Assembly: GCF_009765225.1 (NCBI RefSeq)
Contig: NZ_VMSF01000001.1
Coordinates: forward strand, 3,100,001-3,164,000
Source of the DNA: Leifsonia sp. AG29
Lineage (GTDB): Bacteria; Actinomycetota; Actinomycetes; Actinomycetales; Microbacteriaceae
Reading direction: 5' to 3'
Length of the DNA: 64,000 bases
A program made the translations under genes and the position numbers. Of this stretch, positions 7,899 through 18,988 are shown piece after piece. The notes under the pieces are model-generated. The model did not search any database, had not been told where the DNA came from, and worked only from the letters and a program-made list of their open reading frames with translations. Position 1 is the first letter of the stretch. The number at the start of each line of letters is the position of its first letter.

Positions 7899-10367
7899 TC
7901 AGACGGTGAGGGGCAGGGGCGCGGCGAGCGCGGCGACGGAGGTGCCGACGCGGACGGCGTACGTGCCGGGCTCGGTGCGCCAGGCGTGGTCGTCGACCGA
8001 CCAGTACTGGAGGGAGCGCTCCTCCACCTCGACGGTGGCCACGGCCGACTGTCCGGGGTCGAGCCGCACGAGGGCGTAGCCGGCCAGCCAGAGCACCGGC
8101 CGCTCGATCTCCGAGTCGGATTCGCGCGACAGGTAGACCTGGATGATCTGCTTGCCAGGGCGGTCGCCCACATTCGTCACCGGGACGCTGACGCTGCGGC
8201 CGTCGAGGGTCGCCTCGCCGAGCTCCCACTCGGTGTAGCCGAGCCCGTGGCCGAACGGGATGGCCGGGGCCGGGCCGCCGAGCGCCTCCCGCCGGGCCCA
8301 CTCGCGGTAGCCGACATTGAGCTTCTCGTTGTAGAAGAGCTGCCCGTCGACCGGTTCGACCTGCCAGACGGGGACGTCCTCCTCGGCCGCCGCCCACGTG
8401 GTCGGGATCCGACCGCCCGGTTCGACGACGCCGGTGACCACGTTGGCGAGCGCGGCGCCGGCCTCCTGGCCCGGGAACCACGTCAGCAGGACGGCCGGAG
8501 CCTCCTCCAGCCACGGAAGGATCACCGGACCGCCGGAGTTCACGACGACCACGGTCCGGGAGTTCGCGGCGAGCACCCGGCGGACGAGCTCGTCCTGCCC
8601 GTCCGGGAGGCGCAGGCCCACACGGTCGAAGCCCTCCGACTCGAGCGTCTCGGTCGTTCCGACGACCACCACCGCGACGTCGGAGGCGGCGGCGAGCTCC
8701 ACCGCCCGCTCGAGCTCGTCGGCCGGGTCGGCGAACGGTTCCTCGTAGCCGAGCGTGAACATGACGGCCGCGAGACCGAGCTGGTGCTGCGGCCGGTGCT
8801 CGAGGCGGAGCGAGACGCTCTCGCCCGCCTTCAGCCGCACCGGGAACGACTGCTTCGGCGGGTTGAGGAACGCCATGAACGGGTCGGTGCCCTCGGGGAA
8901 GAAGAGCCCGTCGCTCTTGAGCTCACCCTCCACCTCGAGCCGGAACAGGCCGAGGCCGGCGAAGCCGACCGAGTACTCGCCGTCCTCCGGCGCGGTGAAG
9001 ACGGTCGTCGCCTCCACCACGGCCGTCCCGGCGAGGATGGGGTCGCCCAGCCAGGTGAGCCGGCCGGAGGCGCGGTGCTCGTCGAGCAGGACCTCGCCCT
9101 CAGGGCTGGAAAATCGAACGCGCACGCCCGGCTCGCCGGTGACCGGGTCGGTCCCGACGCGGGCGTCGATCGGCAGCACCGACTCGGACGATTTGACGCC
9201 GGCCGCGTAGCGGACGCGATCGGCGCCGAAGGCGTCGGTCAGCCCGTCGAGCGGGGTGACGACGTGATGCGGGAACACCGTCGCCGAACCGCCGCCCTGC
9301 GTGCGGGCGATGCGGGCGTGCTCGCCGATGACCGCGACCGTGGGCGCCCCCTGTGCGTCGACCGGCAGGATGCCCTCGTTGCGGACGAGCACCATGCCGT
9401 CGGCGGCGGCCTCGCGCAGCAGCGCATCGATGTCGGCCTGGTCCCACGGCTGCGCGACCGGGGTGGCCGGCTCGACGCCCGCCAGCGCACCCAGCCGGGC
9501 GGCGAGACGGAGGATCCGGCGGACCTTCTCGTCGATGTCGGATTCGGCGACATGGCCGACGCGGACCGCCTCCACCAGGGCGTCGCCCCAGACGCCTTCC
9601 GGCCCGGGCATGGCGAGGTCCTGCGCTGCGCGCCCGGCGGCGACCGTGTCGCGCACCCCCATCCAGTCGGACACGACCAGGCCGTCGAAGCCCCACTCGT
9701 CCTTCAGCGGGGAGCGCAGCAGCTCGTTCTCGGTCATCGTGACGCCGTTGACCGAGTTGTACGACGACATGACGAGCCACGCGCCTCCCTCGACGACCAT
9801 GCGCTCGAACGGCGCGAGGTACACCTCCCGGAGCGTGCGCTCGTCGACGTTGACGTTCACCGTCATGCGGTCGGTCTCGCTGTCGTTCGCGACGTAGTGC
9901 TTCGGGGTCGCCCCGACGCCGCACGACTGGATGCCCTTCACGAAGGCGGTGCCGACAACGCCCGACAGCCACGGGTCCTCCGAGTACGCCTCGAAGTGCC
10001 GACCGCCGCGGGGCGATCGCTGGATGTTGACGGTCGGACCGAGCGCGACGCCGACGCCCTTGCGCCGCGCCTCCGCCGCGATCAGCTGACCGAGGCGGTG
10101 CACGCGCTCGAGATCCCAGGAGGCGGCGAGCGACGTGGGCGACGGGAGGCTCGCCGAGCTGTCGCGCTCGTCCCAGAGCTGCCCGCGCACTCCGGCCGGA
10201 CCGTCCGAGACGACGATCGTCTCGAGGCCGATGGCCGGCTCGTCGTGCAGCGTCCAGAAGGAGGCACCGGTGAGGAGGCGCACCTTCTGCTCGAGCGAGA
10301 GCGAGGCGGCCAAGCCGTCGACCAGGTCGTCGGAGGCACTGGTGGGGGTGGTGGTGAGGTCGGTCAT
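7899..10367 (-). CDS. Glycoside hydrolase family 3 beta-glucosidase
   Basis: An 822-residue GH3 enzyme without signal peptide, so cytoplasmic. The (beta/alpha)8 domain carries GPTVNIQRSPRGGR, the substrate-binding KHY and the nucleophile D234 in LVVSDWMG. The C-terminal alpha/beta domain contains the likely acid/base region (GTTETLESEGFD), with a PA14-like insert between (about residues 410-550) and a fibronectin III-like domain at the end. This resembles intracellular GH3 beta-glucosidases hydrolysing short glucosides. It starts 12 bp after the MFS transporter gene, so import and hydrolysis are co-expressed, and a LacI regulator is divergent from the pair. Confidence 0.93.
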   Translation of the reverse strand: MTDLTTTPTSASDDLVDGLAASLSLEQKVRLLTGASFWTLHDEPAIGLETIVVSDGPAGVRGQLWDERDSSASLPSPTSLAASWDLERVHRLGQLIAAEARRKGVGVALGPTVNIQRSPRGGRHFEAYSEDPWLSGVVGTAFVKGIQSCGVGATPKHYVANDSETDRMTVNVNVDERTLREVYLAPFERMVVEGGAWLVMSSYNSVNGVTMTENELLRSPLKDEWGFDGLVVSDWMGVRDTVAAGRAAQDLAMPGPEGVWGDALVEAVRVGHVAESDIDEKVRRILRLAARLGALAGVEPATPVAQPWDQADIDALLREAAADGMVLVRNEGILPVDAQGAPTVAVIGEHARIARTQGGGSATVFPHHVVTPLDGLTDAFGADRVRYAAGVKSSESVLPIDARVGTDPVTGEPGVRVRFSSPEGEVLLDEHRASGRLTWLGDPILAGTAVVEATTVFTAPEDGEYSVGFAGLGLFRLEVEGELKSDGLFFPEGTDPFMAFLNPPKQSFPVRLKAGESVSLRLEHRPQHQLGLAAVMFTLGYEEPFADPADELERAVELAAASDVAVVVVGTTETLESEGFDRVGLRLPDGQDELVRRVLAANSRTVVVVNSGGPVILPWLEEAPAVLLTWFPGQEAGAALANVVTGVVEPGGRIPTTWAAAEEDVPVWQVEPVDGQLFYNEKLNVGYREWARREALGGPAPAIPFGHGLGYTEWELGEATLDGRSVSVPVTNVGDRPGKQIIQVYLSRESDSEIERPVLWLAGYALVRLDPGQSAVATVEVEERSLQYWSVDDHAWRTEPGTYAVRVGTSVAALAAPLPLTV

Positions 10368-10379
10368 GCGGGGCGCTCC

Positions 10380-11777
10380 TCAGCGGACGGACTTGATCGG
10401 GAGGACGGCGAAGGCGCCCGCGAGGGCGATCACGATGCCGATCGGGAACAGGGGCGTGTAGACGTTGCCGAACGCCACCACGATCGCACCGGCGACTCCC
10501 GGGGCGAGCGTCTGCGGCAGCGTCGCGGCGATGTTGAGCACGCCGAGGTCCTTCGCGAAGTCGTCCTTGGAGGGCAGCACCTCGCTCATCAGAGCGGTGT
10601 CGACGGACTGGTAGGCGCCGAAGCCGAGCCCCGAGATGAACGAGAAGAGCAGCATCCCGGTGACGGTCGGCATGACGAGCGGGAACACGAGCGAGATCGC
10701 GAGGATGACGCCGGCGATGACGGCGAGGATCTTCCGGCGCCCCAGCTTGTCGGACAGGGGGCCGCCGACGAGGGTCGAGATGAGGGTGCCGGCGAGGCTC
10801 AGGATGCCGAGCAGCGGCACCAGGGCGACGGCCTTCGCGCCGAGACCGATGTAGTCCTGCAGGATGTACAGCTGGTAGCCCGTCACCATGAAGTAGCCCG
10901 CGAACAGCAGGAGGCGTCCGGTGAAGCCCCAGAAGAAGTCCGGGTGCTTCCGGGGGCTCACCCAGAACGTCTTGGCGAAGGCGACGAGGTTGAACGGCGC
11001 CTGCGGCTCGCCCTTGTTGGAGGCATCCGGGTTGAGAACGACGAACAGCACGATCACGACGACGGCGGCACCCGCGAAGACCAGGTATCCGGTGGGGATC
11101 GAGGAGGCGAACGCAGCGCCCGCGATCTGACCGCCGAGAGCGCCGAGCATCAGCCCGAGGCCGCTCAGTGCCGCGAAGGTTCCGCGGACGGCGCTCGGGA
11201 CTCGGTCGGGAAGGATGGCGCTCAGCGGCCCCTGAGCGAAGTTGTAGGCGATCTGCACGATGACCCACGCGATGGCGATCTGCACGACCGTGTTCGCAGC
11301 ACCCATGCCGACCAGGGCGAGTCCGCCGATCAGCGAACCGGCCACCATCCACGGGGCCCGGCGCCCGAAGCGGCTCCGCGTGCGGTCGGAGACCATGCCG
11401 GCGATGGGCTGCGCCACCATGGCCGCGAAGGCACCGATCGTGGCGATGATGGCCAGCGTGCCGGCCTTGGCGCCGTCGCCGACGAGCCCCTGGACCTGCA
11501 ACGGGAGGAGGATGCCCGGCACCGCGCCCCAGATCGCGAAGATCGCGAGGTTGGCGACCGACATCGACAGCATCAGCTTGAGCAGCTTGCCGCGGACCTT
11601 GACCTTCTGCGGGCGCTGGGCCGACACGGCGCTGGTCGGGGCCGCGGAGAAGGCGGATCCCGAGGTCGTGGTGGTCGATCCGAGAGCGGGGCTCTCCACC
11701 GTTCCGGCCAGGTTCGGCGGGAGGGTCGGCTGGACGGGACGGGCGCCTTCGGCCAGTTCGTCTGACGGCGTTGTCAT
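10380..11777 (-). CDS. MFS transporter, probably for a glucoside
   Basis: A 465-residue protein with about 12 membrane helices after a Pro/Ser-rich cytoplasmic N-terminus of roughly 70 residues. The MFS loop 2-3 signature is GMVSDRTRSRFGRRAPWMV, and the 8-9 loop repeats it as GPLSDKLGRRK. The cation-coupled sugar transporter type is suggested by the partner GH3 gene only 12 bp downstream and the divergent LacI gene. Operator-like repeats lie just upstream. The substrate, likely a beta-glucoside, is inference from context. Confidence 0.85.
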   Translation of the reverse strand: MTTPSDELAEGARPVQPTLPPNLAGTVESPALGSTTTTSGSAFSAAPTSAVSAQRPQKVKVRGKLLKLMLSMSVANLAIFAIWGAVPGILLPLQVQGLVGDGAKAGTLAIIATIGAFAAMVAQPIAGMVSDRTRSRFGRRAPWMVAGSLIGGLALVGMGAANTVVQIAIAWVIVQIAYNFAQGPLSAILPDRVPSAVRGTFAALSGLGLMLGALGGQIAGAAFASSIPTGYLVFAGAAVVVIVLFVVLNPDASNKGEPQAPFNLVAFAKTFWVSPRKHPDFFWGFTGRLLLFAGYFMVTGYQLYILQDYIGLGAKAVALVPLLGILSLAGTLISTLVGGPLSDKLGRRKILAVIAGVILAISLVFPLVMPTVTGMLLFSFISGLGFGAYQSVDTALMSEVLPSKDDFAKDLGVLNIAATLPQTLAPGVAGAIVVAFGNVYTPLFPIGIVIALAGAFAVLPIKSVR

Positions 11778-11811
11778 GGGTTTTCATCCTCTCGAGCAGG
11801 CGACGTTGCGT

Positions 11812-11827
11812 GCTAACACGCGTAACC
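11812..11827. promoter_or_regulatory. LacI-type operator candidate, left
   Basis: GCTAACACGCGTAACC is, on the opposite strand, a 13-of-16 match to the element at 11871-11886. It lies 34 bp upstream of the MFS gene start and is a plausible binding site of the divergent LacI protein. Confidence 0.5.
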
Positions 11828-11870
11828 ATACGGCACCGACGCAACCGAATACAAGCCATTGCTCGGTTTT

Positions 11871-11886
11871 GGTTACCCGCGTCAGC
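11871..11886. promoter_or_regulatory. LacI-type operator candidate, right
   Basis: GGTTACCCGCGTCAGC is the inverted partner of 11812-11827. It lies just upstream of the -10 element of the LacI gene, which would allow autoregulation and looping across the intergenic region. Confidence 0.5.
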
Positions 11887-11903
11887 AGGAGCGCCTCGAA
11901 CCT

Positions 11904-11909
11904 TAGACT
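11904..11909 (+). promoter_or_regulatory. -10 hexamer TAGACT, leaderless-type
   Basis: TAGACT ends 8 nt before the ATG of the LacI gene at 11918. No ribosome binding site is present. Confidence 0.5.
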
Positions 11910-11917
11910 GAACGCAC

Positions 11918-12940
11918 ATGTTCACCCCGCAGGTCGTCAAGGCACCGACGAGCGCCGACGTGGCCCTCGCAGCCGGCGTCTCGCGCGCCACGGTCTCCTT
12001 CGTCCTGAACAACAAGCCGAACGCCCGCGTCTCGGAGGACACCCGCCGCCGGGTGCTCGAGGCCGCCCGGCTCCTGGGGTACACACCCAACACCGCCGCG
12101 CGGTCGCTGGCGAGCGGGGAGGCGGTGGCCGGCCTCCTCGTGGCAGCCTCATCCCGGGACCACGGCGCGACGGTGGCCCGCGCCTTCGACCTCCTGCTCG
12201 CCCGGTCCGTCGACGACGGCATCGACGCCGTCCGGCACGCCGACGTCGACGCGACGGGCCCCGAGGCCGCCCGTCTCTGGGCCAAGCTGCGCCCGGAGGC
12301 TGTGCTCGCCGAGGCCTCCCGGTGCGACGAGGTCGCGACCGAGGTGCTGCGCCTTGCGGGCGTGCGGGCGCTCATCGTGCACGGAACCGAGCCGGTCGAC
12401 TACGCGCCGACGCTGGTGGTCCCGCAGCGCGCCTTCGGTGCCGCCGCCGCGCAGCACCTGATCGAGCTCGGCCACCGCACCTTGGTCTACCTCGCGCCGG
12501 CGGATCCCTCCCGCAGCGCCTCGGACGAGCGGCTCGCCGGCGCTCAGGCGGTCGCGGCCTCGGCGGCCGCGACGGTCGCCGTCACGCACGCGGCAGCGTC
12601 CGCTCGGACGCTCCGCGACTGGGCCCACGCGTGGCGCTACGAACCGGCCCGACCGACCGGGGTCGTGGCCTATGACGACGGTCTCGCGATGGCGGCAGTG
12701 CGCGCCCTCGCCGACGCAGGCCTCCGTGTCCCGGGCGACATCTCCGTGATCGGAGCCGACGACCATCCGGCGTCGGCCGACTTCCTCCCGCGGCTCAGCA
12801 CGGTGACCTTCGACCCGGAGGCGCTGGCGACGACGCTGCTCGACGCGGTCGCGCGCATGCGCGCCGGGGAGCGCGTCGAGCGACTGGACGCACCCCCAAT
12901 CCGGGTGATCGGCAGGGAATCGACGGTGCGCGCCTCCTAG
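11918..12940 (+). CDS. LacI family transcriptional regulator
   Basis: A 340-residue repressor. The N-terminal helix-turn-helix is typical ([20 protein letters not shown]), followed by the hinge helix segment [10 protein letters not shown] and a periplasmic-binding-protein-like sensor domain with a C-terminal strand ([17 protein letters not shown], then [11 protein letters not shown]). It is divergent from the MFS-GH3 pair and is the obvious regulator of it, with a sugar-derived inducer. Inverted operator-like repeats occur in the shared 140-bp intergenic region. Confidence 0.9.
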   Translation: MFTPQVVKAPTSADVALAAGVSRATVSFVLNNKPNARVSEDTRRRVLEAARLLGYTPNTAARSLASGEAVAGLLVAASSRDHGATVARAFDLLLARSVDDGIDAVRHADVDATGPEAARLWAKLRPEAVLAEASRCDEVATEVLRLAGVRALIVHGTEPVDYAPTLVVPQRAFGAAAAQHLIELGHRTLVYLAPADPSRSASDERLAGAQAVAASAAATVAVTHAAASARTLRDWAHAWRYEPARPTGVVAYDDGLAMAAVRALADAGLRVPGDISVIGADDHPASADFLPRLSTVTFDPEALATTLLDAVARMRAGERVERLDAPPIRVIGRESTVRAS

Positions 12941-12943
12941 TGT
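12938..12943 (+). promoter_or_regulatory. -10 hexamer TAGTGT, leaderless-type
   Basis: TAGTGT overlaps the stop codon of the LacI gene and ends 6 nt before the GTG at 12950, suggesting a separate leaderless promoter for the hydrolase. Confidence 0.45.
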
Positions 12944-12949
12944 CGAGGG

Positions 12950-14392
12950 GTGGCCCCCCTGGTCTGGCTCAGCACGGCGCTCGCCGTCGTGTGCGCGTAC
13001 CCGGCCTGGCGCTTCGTGCGCCGTGCCGTGCGGTTCCGCGCCGGACGGAGCGTGCGAGCCGTCGTCGTGTCGCAGATGGTCGCCCTCGGCCTCCTCGCCG
13101 TGCTCGGCGTCACGGCACCCCGGCCGGACCTCGCCGGTCCCGGCTGGGCGGCGATCGGGCTGGCCGCGACGCTCCTCCCGCTGGCCATCGGGGACGCACT
13201 CCAGAGCGGAGGCGGCGCGCGAAGCGGGGACACCGTGCGGCGCCGGCCCTTCGTGGTGAGGGCGGCGATCGCCGTCGTCGCCGGGGCGCTCACCGCCTCC
13301 ATCGCCGTGATCGGCGCCGCACCGGCGTTCGCATCCGTCGAGGTCGCAGGAAGGCGCATCCCCGTCGACGAGAAGACCCTGGCCGACGGCTACCAGCTCA
13401 CCGTGCCGATCCCGCCGACGGCTTCCGGGTTCGCCTCGCGCGACGCCCACCTGTTCGTCCCTCCCGGCTGGATCGCGGACCCGTCGACGGCCCGGCCGAT
13501 CGTGACGATGATGATGGGCCAGCCGGGGCGCCCCACCCTCGGGGCAACTCTCGACGCCCTCCACTCCCTCGGCGCCGGGCCCCTCGACGACGCGCCCTTC
13601 GTGCTCGTCGTCGACCAGCTGGGGTCGGAGAGCGCCAACCCGCCCTGCAGCGACACGCCGGCCGGCAAGCTCGAGACCTTCCTGTCGAAAGACGTGCCCG
13701 CCTGGATCCGCTCCGAGCTGCCGGTGTCGCCGGCGCGGGCCGACTGGGCGATCGCGGGCTACTCCCACGGCGGCGAGTGCGCCGCCTACCTCGCGGCCTC
13801 CCACCCGGCCGTCTGGGGGAACGTCATCGACATCTCCGGCCCCGACAGACCCGGCGAGTACCGTTCCGACCGCACGCGCGATCGCTACTACGCAGGCAGC
13901 GAGAGCGCCTACGAGAGGGTCTGGCCGCAGAACGTGCTCGCCTCCCGGTCGTACGCCGGGACCCCGATACGCGCCGTCTTCGTCGCGGGCGGCGAGGACG
14001 ACCACTTCCGGCCCCAGGTGGAGGCGACCGCCACAGCGGCAGAGAAGGCCGGCTGGAAGGTCACCTACTGGGCCGTCCCCGGTCAGAGCCACTCGGGGGC
14101 GACCGTGACACTCGGGCTCGAGACCGCCTACAACCAGCTGATCCCGGGCTGGCTGGCGAGCGGGGCGATCCGGCCGGCCGCGGATCGCCCGCTGTGCCAG
14201 GCCGACCAGGACGCCCGGGCCTGCGGCATCACGCAGATCGCGACGGTGGCGGGGATGACCGCGATCGGCGACTTCACCGCGCTGGCGGTCTTCCTCGTCG
14301 TGGGACTGCTCGTGTTCTTCTCCGCGCTGCGCTCGAGGCCCGGGGCCGTCAGGCCCGGGGCCGTCACGCCTCCGACGCCCCGGTCTGATTGA
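12950..14392 (+). CDS. Membrane-anchored alpha/beta hydrolase (esterase-like)
   Basis: A 480-residue protein. Three hydrophobic helices at the N-terminus (about 1-20, 38-58, 65-80) and one near 100-120 anchor an extracytoplasmic alpha/beta-hydrolase domain, and a last helix lies near 440-465. The nucleophile elbow is GYSHGG, the acidic residue lies near VAGGEDDHF and the His in GQSHSG, giving a full Ser-Asp-His triad. The fold resembles the esterase/mycolyltransferase group. The start is GTG 12950, 9 bp after the LacI stop. Its 3' end overlaps the convergent TMEM175-like gene by 29 bp. Substrate unknown. Confidence 0.75.
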   Translation: MAPLVWLSTALAVVCAYPAWRFVRRAVRFRAGRSVRAVVVSQMVALGLLAVLGVTAPRPDLAGPGWAAIGLAATLLPLAIGDALQSGGGARSGDTVRRRPFVVRAAIAVVAGALTASIAVIGAAPAFASVEVAGRRIPVDEKTLADGYQLTVPIPPTASGFASRDAHLFVPPGWIADPSTARPIVTMMMGQPGRPTLGATLDALHSLGAGPLDDAPFVLVVDQLGSESANPPCSDTPAGKLETFLSKDVPAWIRSELPVSPARADWAIAGYSHGGECAAYLAASHPAVWGNVIDISGPDRPGEYRSDRTRDRYYAGSESAYERVWPQNVLASRSYAGTPIRAVFVAGGEDDHFRPQVEATATAAEKAGWKVTYWAVPGQSHSGATVTLGLETAYNQLIPGWLASGAIRPAADRPLCQADQDARACGITQIATVAGMTAIGDFTALAVFLVVGLLVFFSALRSRPGAVRPGAVTPPTPRSD

Positions 14393-14963
14393 ACAGGTAG
14401 TAGACGCTCACGAGCGCGAACCCTGCCAGCATGGCCGGCGCATACAGCACACCGACGAGCGTCAGGATCGGGTACAGCACGGTGCCGGCGCTGAAGCGGA
14501 GCATCGAACGCTTCCGCTCCGGCGCCCCCATCGCCCCGGAGCGCAAGAGGTCCAGGGTGATCCGGCCCCAGACGAAGGTGAACGCGACCGCGAAACCGGT
14601 GGTCGCACCGCCGTAGAGCACCGCGGCGACGCGCACATCCGACGCATCGCCATCCGCGAGCGCCCCCGCGAGCGTCGACGTCGTGAACGGGATGGTGGTC
14701 ACGAACATGAGCAGCATGAGGTTCCAGAACAGCAGCAGCCGGTCGATGGTCACCGCGAACCGGAAGATCGAGTGGTGGTTGACCCAGATCACGCCGATGA
14801 CGAGGAAGCTCACCACGTAGGCGACGAACGACGGCCACGCCGCACCCAGCTGCGCCAGGAGGCTCCCGCCCTTCCCCGGGTCCACGTGCAGATCGAGCAC
14901 GAGCAGCGTGATCGCCACCGCCAGCACCCCGTCGCTGAACGCCTCCAGCCTCGTCTTCGACAT
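14364..14963 (-). CDS. TMEM175/DUF1211 family potassium channel-like protein
   Basis: A 199-residue six-helix membrane protein. The first helix carries the family signature RLEAFSDGVLAVAITLLVLDL, with the FSD motif that shapes the pore, and the repeat structure continues to helix 6. Bacterial TMEM175 homologues are leak-type potassium channels. ATG 14963 was chosen because AGGAGGG stands upstream and the signature follows directly; the frame is open for 17 more codons without features. The C-terminal codons overlap the convergent hydrolase gene by 29 bp. Confidence 0.85.
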   Translation of the reverse strand: MSKTRLEAFSDGVLAVAITLLVLDLHVDPGKGGSLLAQLGAAWPSFVAYVVSFLVIGVIWVNHHSIFRFAVTIDRLLLFWNLMLLMFVTTIPFTTSTLAGALADGDASDVRVAAVLYGGATTGFAVAFTFVWGRITLDLLRSGAMGAPERKRSMLRFSAGTVLYPILTLVGVLYAPAMLAGFALVSVYYLFNQTGASEA

Positions 14964-15669
14964 CGCCGGTCCCTCCTGATCCGCACACGCAGCGACGGCT
15001 CGATCCTGCCTCATGCGCGCCGATCGCGCACCGGCCGCGGCCGTCGTTCCGCTCAGGGCGGAGGTGAGCGAAAATGACCAGCGAGGCGCTGCGAGGAGGA
15101 GAGATGGCGGAGCTCGAGCGGATCACGGTGACCGACCGGCGGCAGCTGCGGGACTGGCTGGAGGCGAACGCCGCCGAGTCGCCCGGCGTGTGGCTGGTGT
15201 ACCCGAAGGGGGCCGGACGCAGCCTCCACTACGACGACATCGTGGAGGAGGCGCTGTGCGTCGGCTGGGTGGACAGCCTCCCCCGCAAGCTCGACGACCA
15301 GTACTCGATGCTGCGGCTGAACCCGCGGAGCCCCCGGAGCAGCTGGTCGAAGAAGAACAAGGAGCGGGTCGAGTCGCTCCGCGCCCGGGGGCTCATGCGC
15401 CCCGCGGGTGAGGCCGCGGTGGAGGTCGCCGTCGCGAACGGCACCTGGTCCCGGCTCGACGAGGTGGAGCAGCTCGCCGAGCCGGACGACCTCGCAGCCG
15501 CCCTCGACGCCGACGCCGACGCGCGCACCAACTGGGACGCCTTCCCTCGGTCCGCACGCCGCGCGATCCTCGAGTGGCTGCTCTCGGCGAAGACCGACGC
15601 GACCCGCCAGAAGCGCATCGCGACCACGGTCTCGGAGGCGCACGAGAACCGGCGCGCCAACCAGTGGCG

Positions 15670-16857
<1,188 letters not shown>

Positions 16858-16858
16858 C

Positions 16859-17902
16859 TCAGACCTCCGTCCAGTCGAGGATGACCTTTCCGCCGCCCGC
16901 GGCCTCCGCGGCGGCGAACCCCTTCTGCCAGTCGCGGGCGGGGAAGCGGTCGGACACGATCGAGGCGATGGCGTCGTGCAGCGGCTTCGAGGTCTGCAGC
17001 ATGGCGCCCATCGCGTTCCAGGTCTCGAACATCTCGCGGCCGTAGATGCCCTTCAGCGTCAGCATGTGGGTGACGACGATGCCCCAGTCGATCGCGATCT
17101 TCTGCGAGGGGAGGCCGAGCATCGCGATCCGGCCGCCGTGGTTCATGTTCTCGATCATCGAGGGCAGCGCCGTCGGGGCGCCGCTCATCTCGAAACCGAC
17201 GTCGAAGCCCTCGCGCATGCCGAGGCGGCGCTGCGCCTCCCGGATGTCGTGCTTGGACACATCGACGGTGAAGTCGGCGCCCATCCCCCGCGCGAGCTCC
17301 AGCCGGTGCTCGCTGATGTCGGTGCCGACGATGTAGCGGGCGCCGACGTGCCGGGCCACGGCGATCGCCATGAGTCCGATCGGGCCGCACCCGGTGACGA
17401 GGACGTCCTCGCCGACGACCGGGAAGGCGAGGGCGGTGTGCACGGCGTTGCCCAGCGGGTCGAACAGCGCGCCCACCTCCGGCTCGATGCCGGTGTGGTG
17501 CACCCACACGTTCGTCGCGGGCAGCACGAGGTACTCGGCGAACGCCCCGTCGCGCTGCACCCCGACGCCCTTCGTGCGGATGCACATCTGGCGGCGGCCG
17601 GCACGGCAGTTGCGGCACGTGCCGCAGACGATGTGGCCCTCGCCCGAGACGCGGTCGCCCACCTCCACGTCGTGCACCATGTCGCCGACCTCGACGACCT
17701 CGCCGTAGAACTCGTGACCCGGGATGAGCGGAGCGGCCACGGCGGAAGCGGCCCAGTCGTCCCAGCGCTCGATGTGCAGGTCGGTGCCGCAGATGCCCGT
17801 GCGGAGCACCCGGATCCTCACGTCCTCCGGACCGATCTGCGGTTCCGGGACATCGACCAGCGACAGGCCGGGACCGGCTTCGCTCTTGAACAGGGCCTTC
17901 AT
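16859..17902 (-). CDS. tdh: L-threonine 3-dehydrogenase
   Basis: A 347-residue zinc-dependent medium-chain dehydrogenase that oxidises L-threonine to 2-amino-3-ketobutyrate with NAD+. The catalytic zinc ligands are in GICGTDLHI and GHEFYGEV, the structural zinc site is the four-cysteine segment [15 protein letters not shown], and the NAD site is [12 protein letters not shown]. It is the first gene of the tdh-kbl operon, which channels the unstable ketobutyrate to the next enzyme. TGAGGA stands about 10 nt before the ATG. Confidence 0.95.
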   Translation of the reverse strand: MKALFKSEAGPGLSLVDVPEPQIGPEDVRIRVLRTGICGTDLHIERWDDWAASAVAAPLIPGHEFYGEVVEVGDMVHDVEVGDRVSGEGHIVCGTCRNCRAGRRQMCIRTKGVGVQRDGAFAEYLVLPATNVWVHHTGIEPEVGALFDPLGNAVHTALAFPVVGEDVLVTGCGPIGLMAIAVARHVGARYIVGTDISEHRLELARGMGADFTVDVSKHDIREAQRRLGMREGFDVGFEMSGAPTALPSMIENMNHGGRIAMLGLPSQKIAIDWGIVVTHMLTLKGIYGREMFETWNAMGAMLQTSKPLHDAIASIVSDRFPARDWQKGFAAAEAAGGGKVILDWTEV

Positions 17903-18024
17903 CGTGCCATCCTCAGTTCTCCTCGTGGGAGTCGTGCTCGTGCTTCATCGCGGGCGGCGCCGGCGCCTCGTGAGCGCGCACTGCCGCCGACAAGCCTAGC
18001 GGCGCCGCGCGCCGGTGCGCGGAC

Positions 18025-18030
18025 TAGAGT
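18025..18030 (+). promoter_or_regulatory. -10 hexamer TAGAGT, leaderless-type
   Basis: TAGAGT is followed by 6 nt and the ATG at 18037, with no Shine-Dalgarno sequence between. Confidence 0.6.
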
Positions 18031-18036
18031 GCGCAC

Positions 18037-18774
18037 ATGAAGCGCGCACTCATCGTGATCGACGTGCAGAACGAGTACGTCACCGGCAATCTCAAGATCT
18101 GCTTCCCCGACCTGATGACCTCCATCCCGAACATCGAGGTGGCCTGGGACGCCGCCGACGACCACGGCCTCCCGATCGTCCTCGTCCAGCATCTGGAGGC
18201 GGCGGGGGCGCCGGTCTTCGCTCACGGTTCGGAGGGAGCGGCCCTGCACTCCTCCGTGGCCGACCGCAGCCGGGCGCACCTCGTCACGAAGAACGGCGTC
18301 TCGGCGTTCGCCGGCACCGACCTCGAGCAGTGGCTGCGAGGCGCCGGCATCGACACGGTCGCCATCGCCGGGTACATGACCCAGCACTGCTGCGCGGGCA
18401 CCGCCCGGGACGCGTCCGCCCTGGGATTCACGGTCGAGTTCCTGTCGGACGCCACCGGCACCCTCGACCTCGTCAACGAGGCGGGCGCCATCTCGGCCGA
18501 CGCGCTCCACCGCAGCGTGCTCGTCACGATGCAGTCCGAGTTCGCCGCCGTCGCCACCACCGAGGAGTGGACGCTCGCCGTCGAAGCCGGCGACAGCCTC
18601 CCCGTCTCGAACCTGTGGGACAGCACCGGCCACGCGCGCGTCCCGGGCAAGCACGAAGAGCTGCACAAGCTAATGCGGGAGGTGCGGGCCGGCATCGACC
18701 GCGACATCGCCGCGGAGGAGGCGCGCAACATCGAGAACACCCTGTACGTCGGGCAGGGGGTGTCGTCGCTCTAG
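18037..18774 (+). CDS. Isochorismatase-family cysteine hydrolase
   Basis: A 245-residue hydrolase with the Asp-Lys-Cys triad of the family: D9 in ALIVIDVQNEY, the lysine in HLVTKNGVSAF and the cysteine in GYMTQHCCAGTARDA. This group includes nicotinamidases, N-carbamoylsarcosine amidases and isochorismatases. The cis-peptide segment before the Cys is conserved. A C-terminal extension of about 60 residues is longer than in minimal members. No neighbouring pathway genes point to a substrate. Confidence 0.82.
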   Translation: MKRALIVIDVQNEYVTGNLKICFPDLMTSIPNIEVAWDAADDHGLPIVLVQHLEAAGAPVFAHGSEGAALHSSVADRSRAHLVTKNGVSAFAGTDLEQWLRGAGIDTVAIAGYMTQHCCAGTARDASALGFTVEFLSDATGTLDLVNEAGAISADALHRSVLVTMQSEFAAVATTEEWTLAVEAGDSLPVSNLWDSTGHARVPGKHEELHKLMREVRAGIDRDIAAEEARNIENTLYVGQGVSSL

Positions 18775-18988
18775 GGGCGCCCGGACCTGAGAGCCCTGAC
18801 ATGAGCGCGCGCACAGGCTGAGACGCCGCCGGCTGGGAGCGCGCTCGGAGGCGTCCCCCGTGCGATGAATGCTGCGTGAACGCTCGGGGAGCAGTGGCGC
18901 GCGTGCATGGTGGAGGGGCGTCCCGCGCCGCCAGGATCGGACCGGTCATCCGCCCCCGGACGAGGGGCGACCGTTCGAAAGGAAACCG

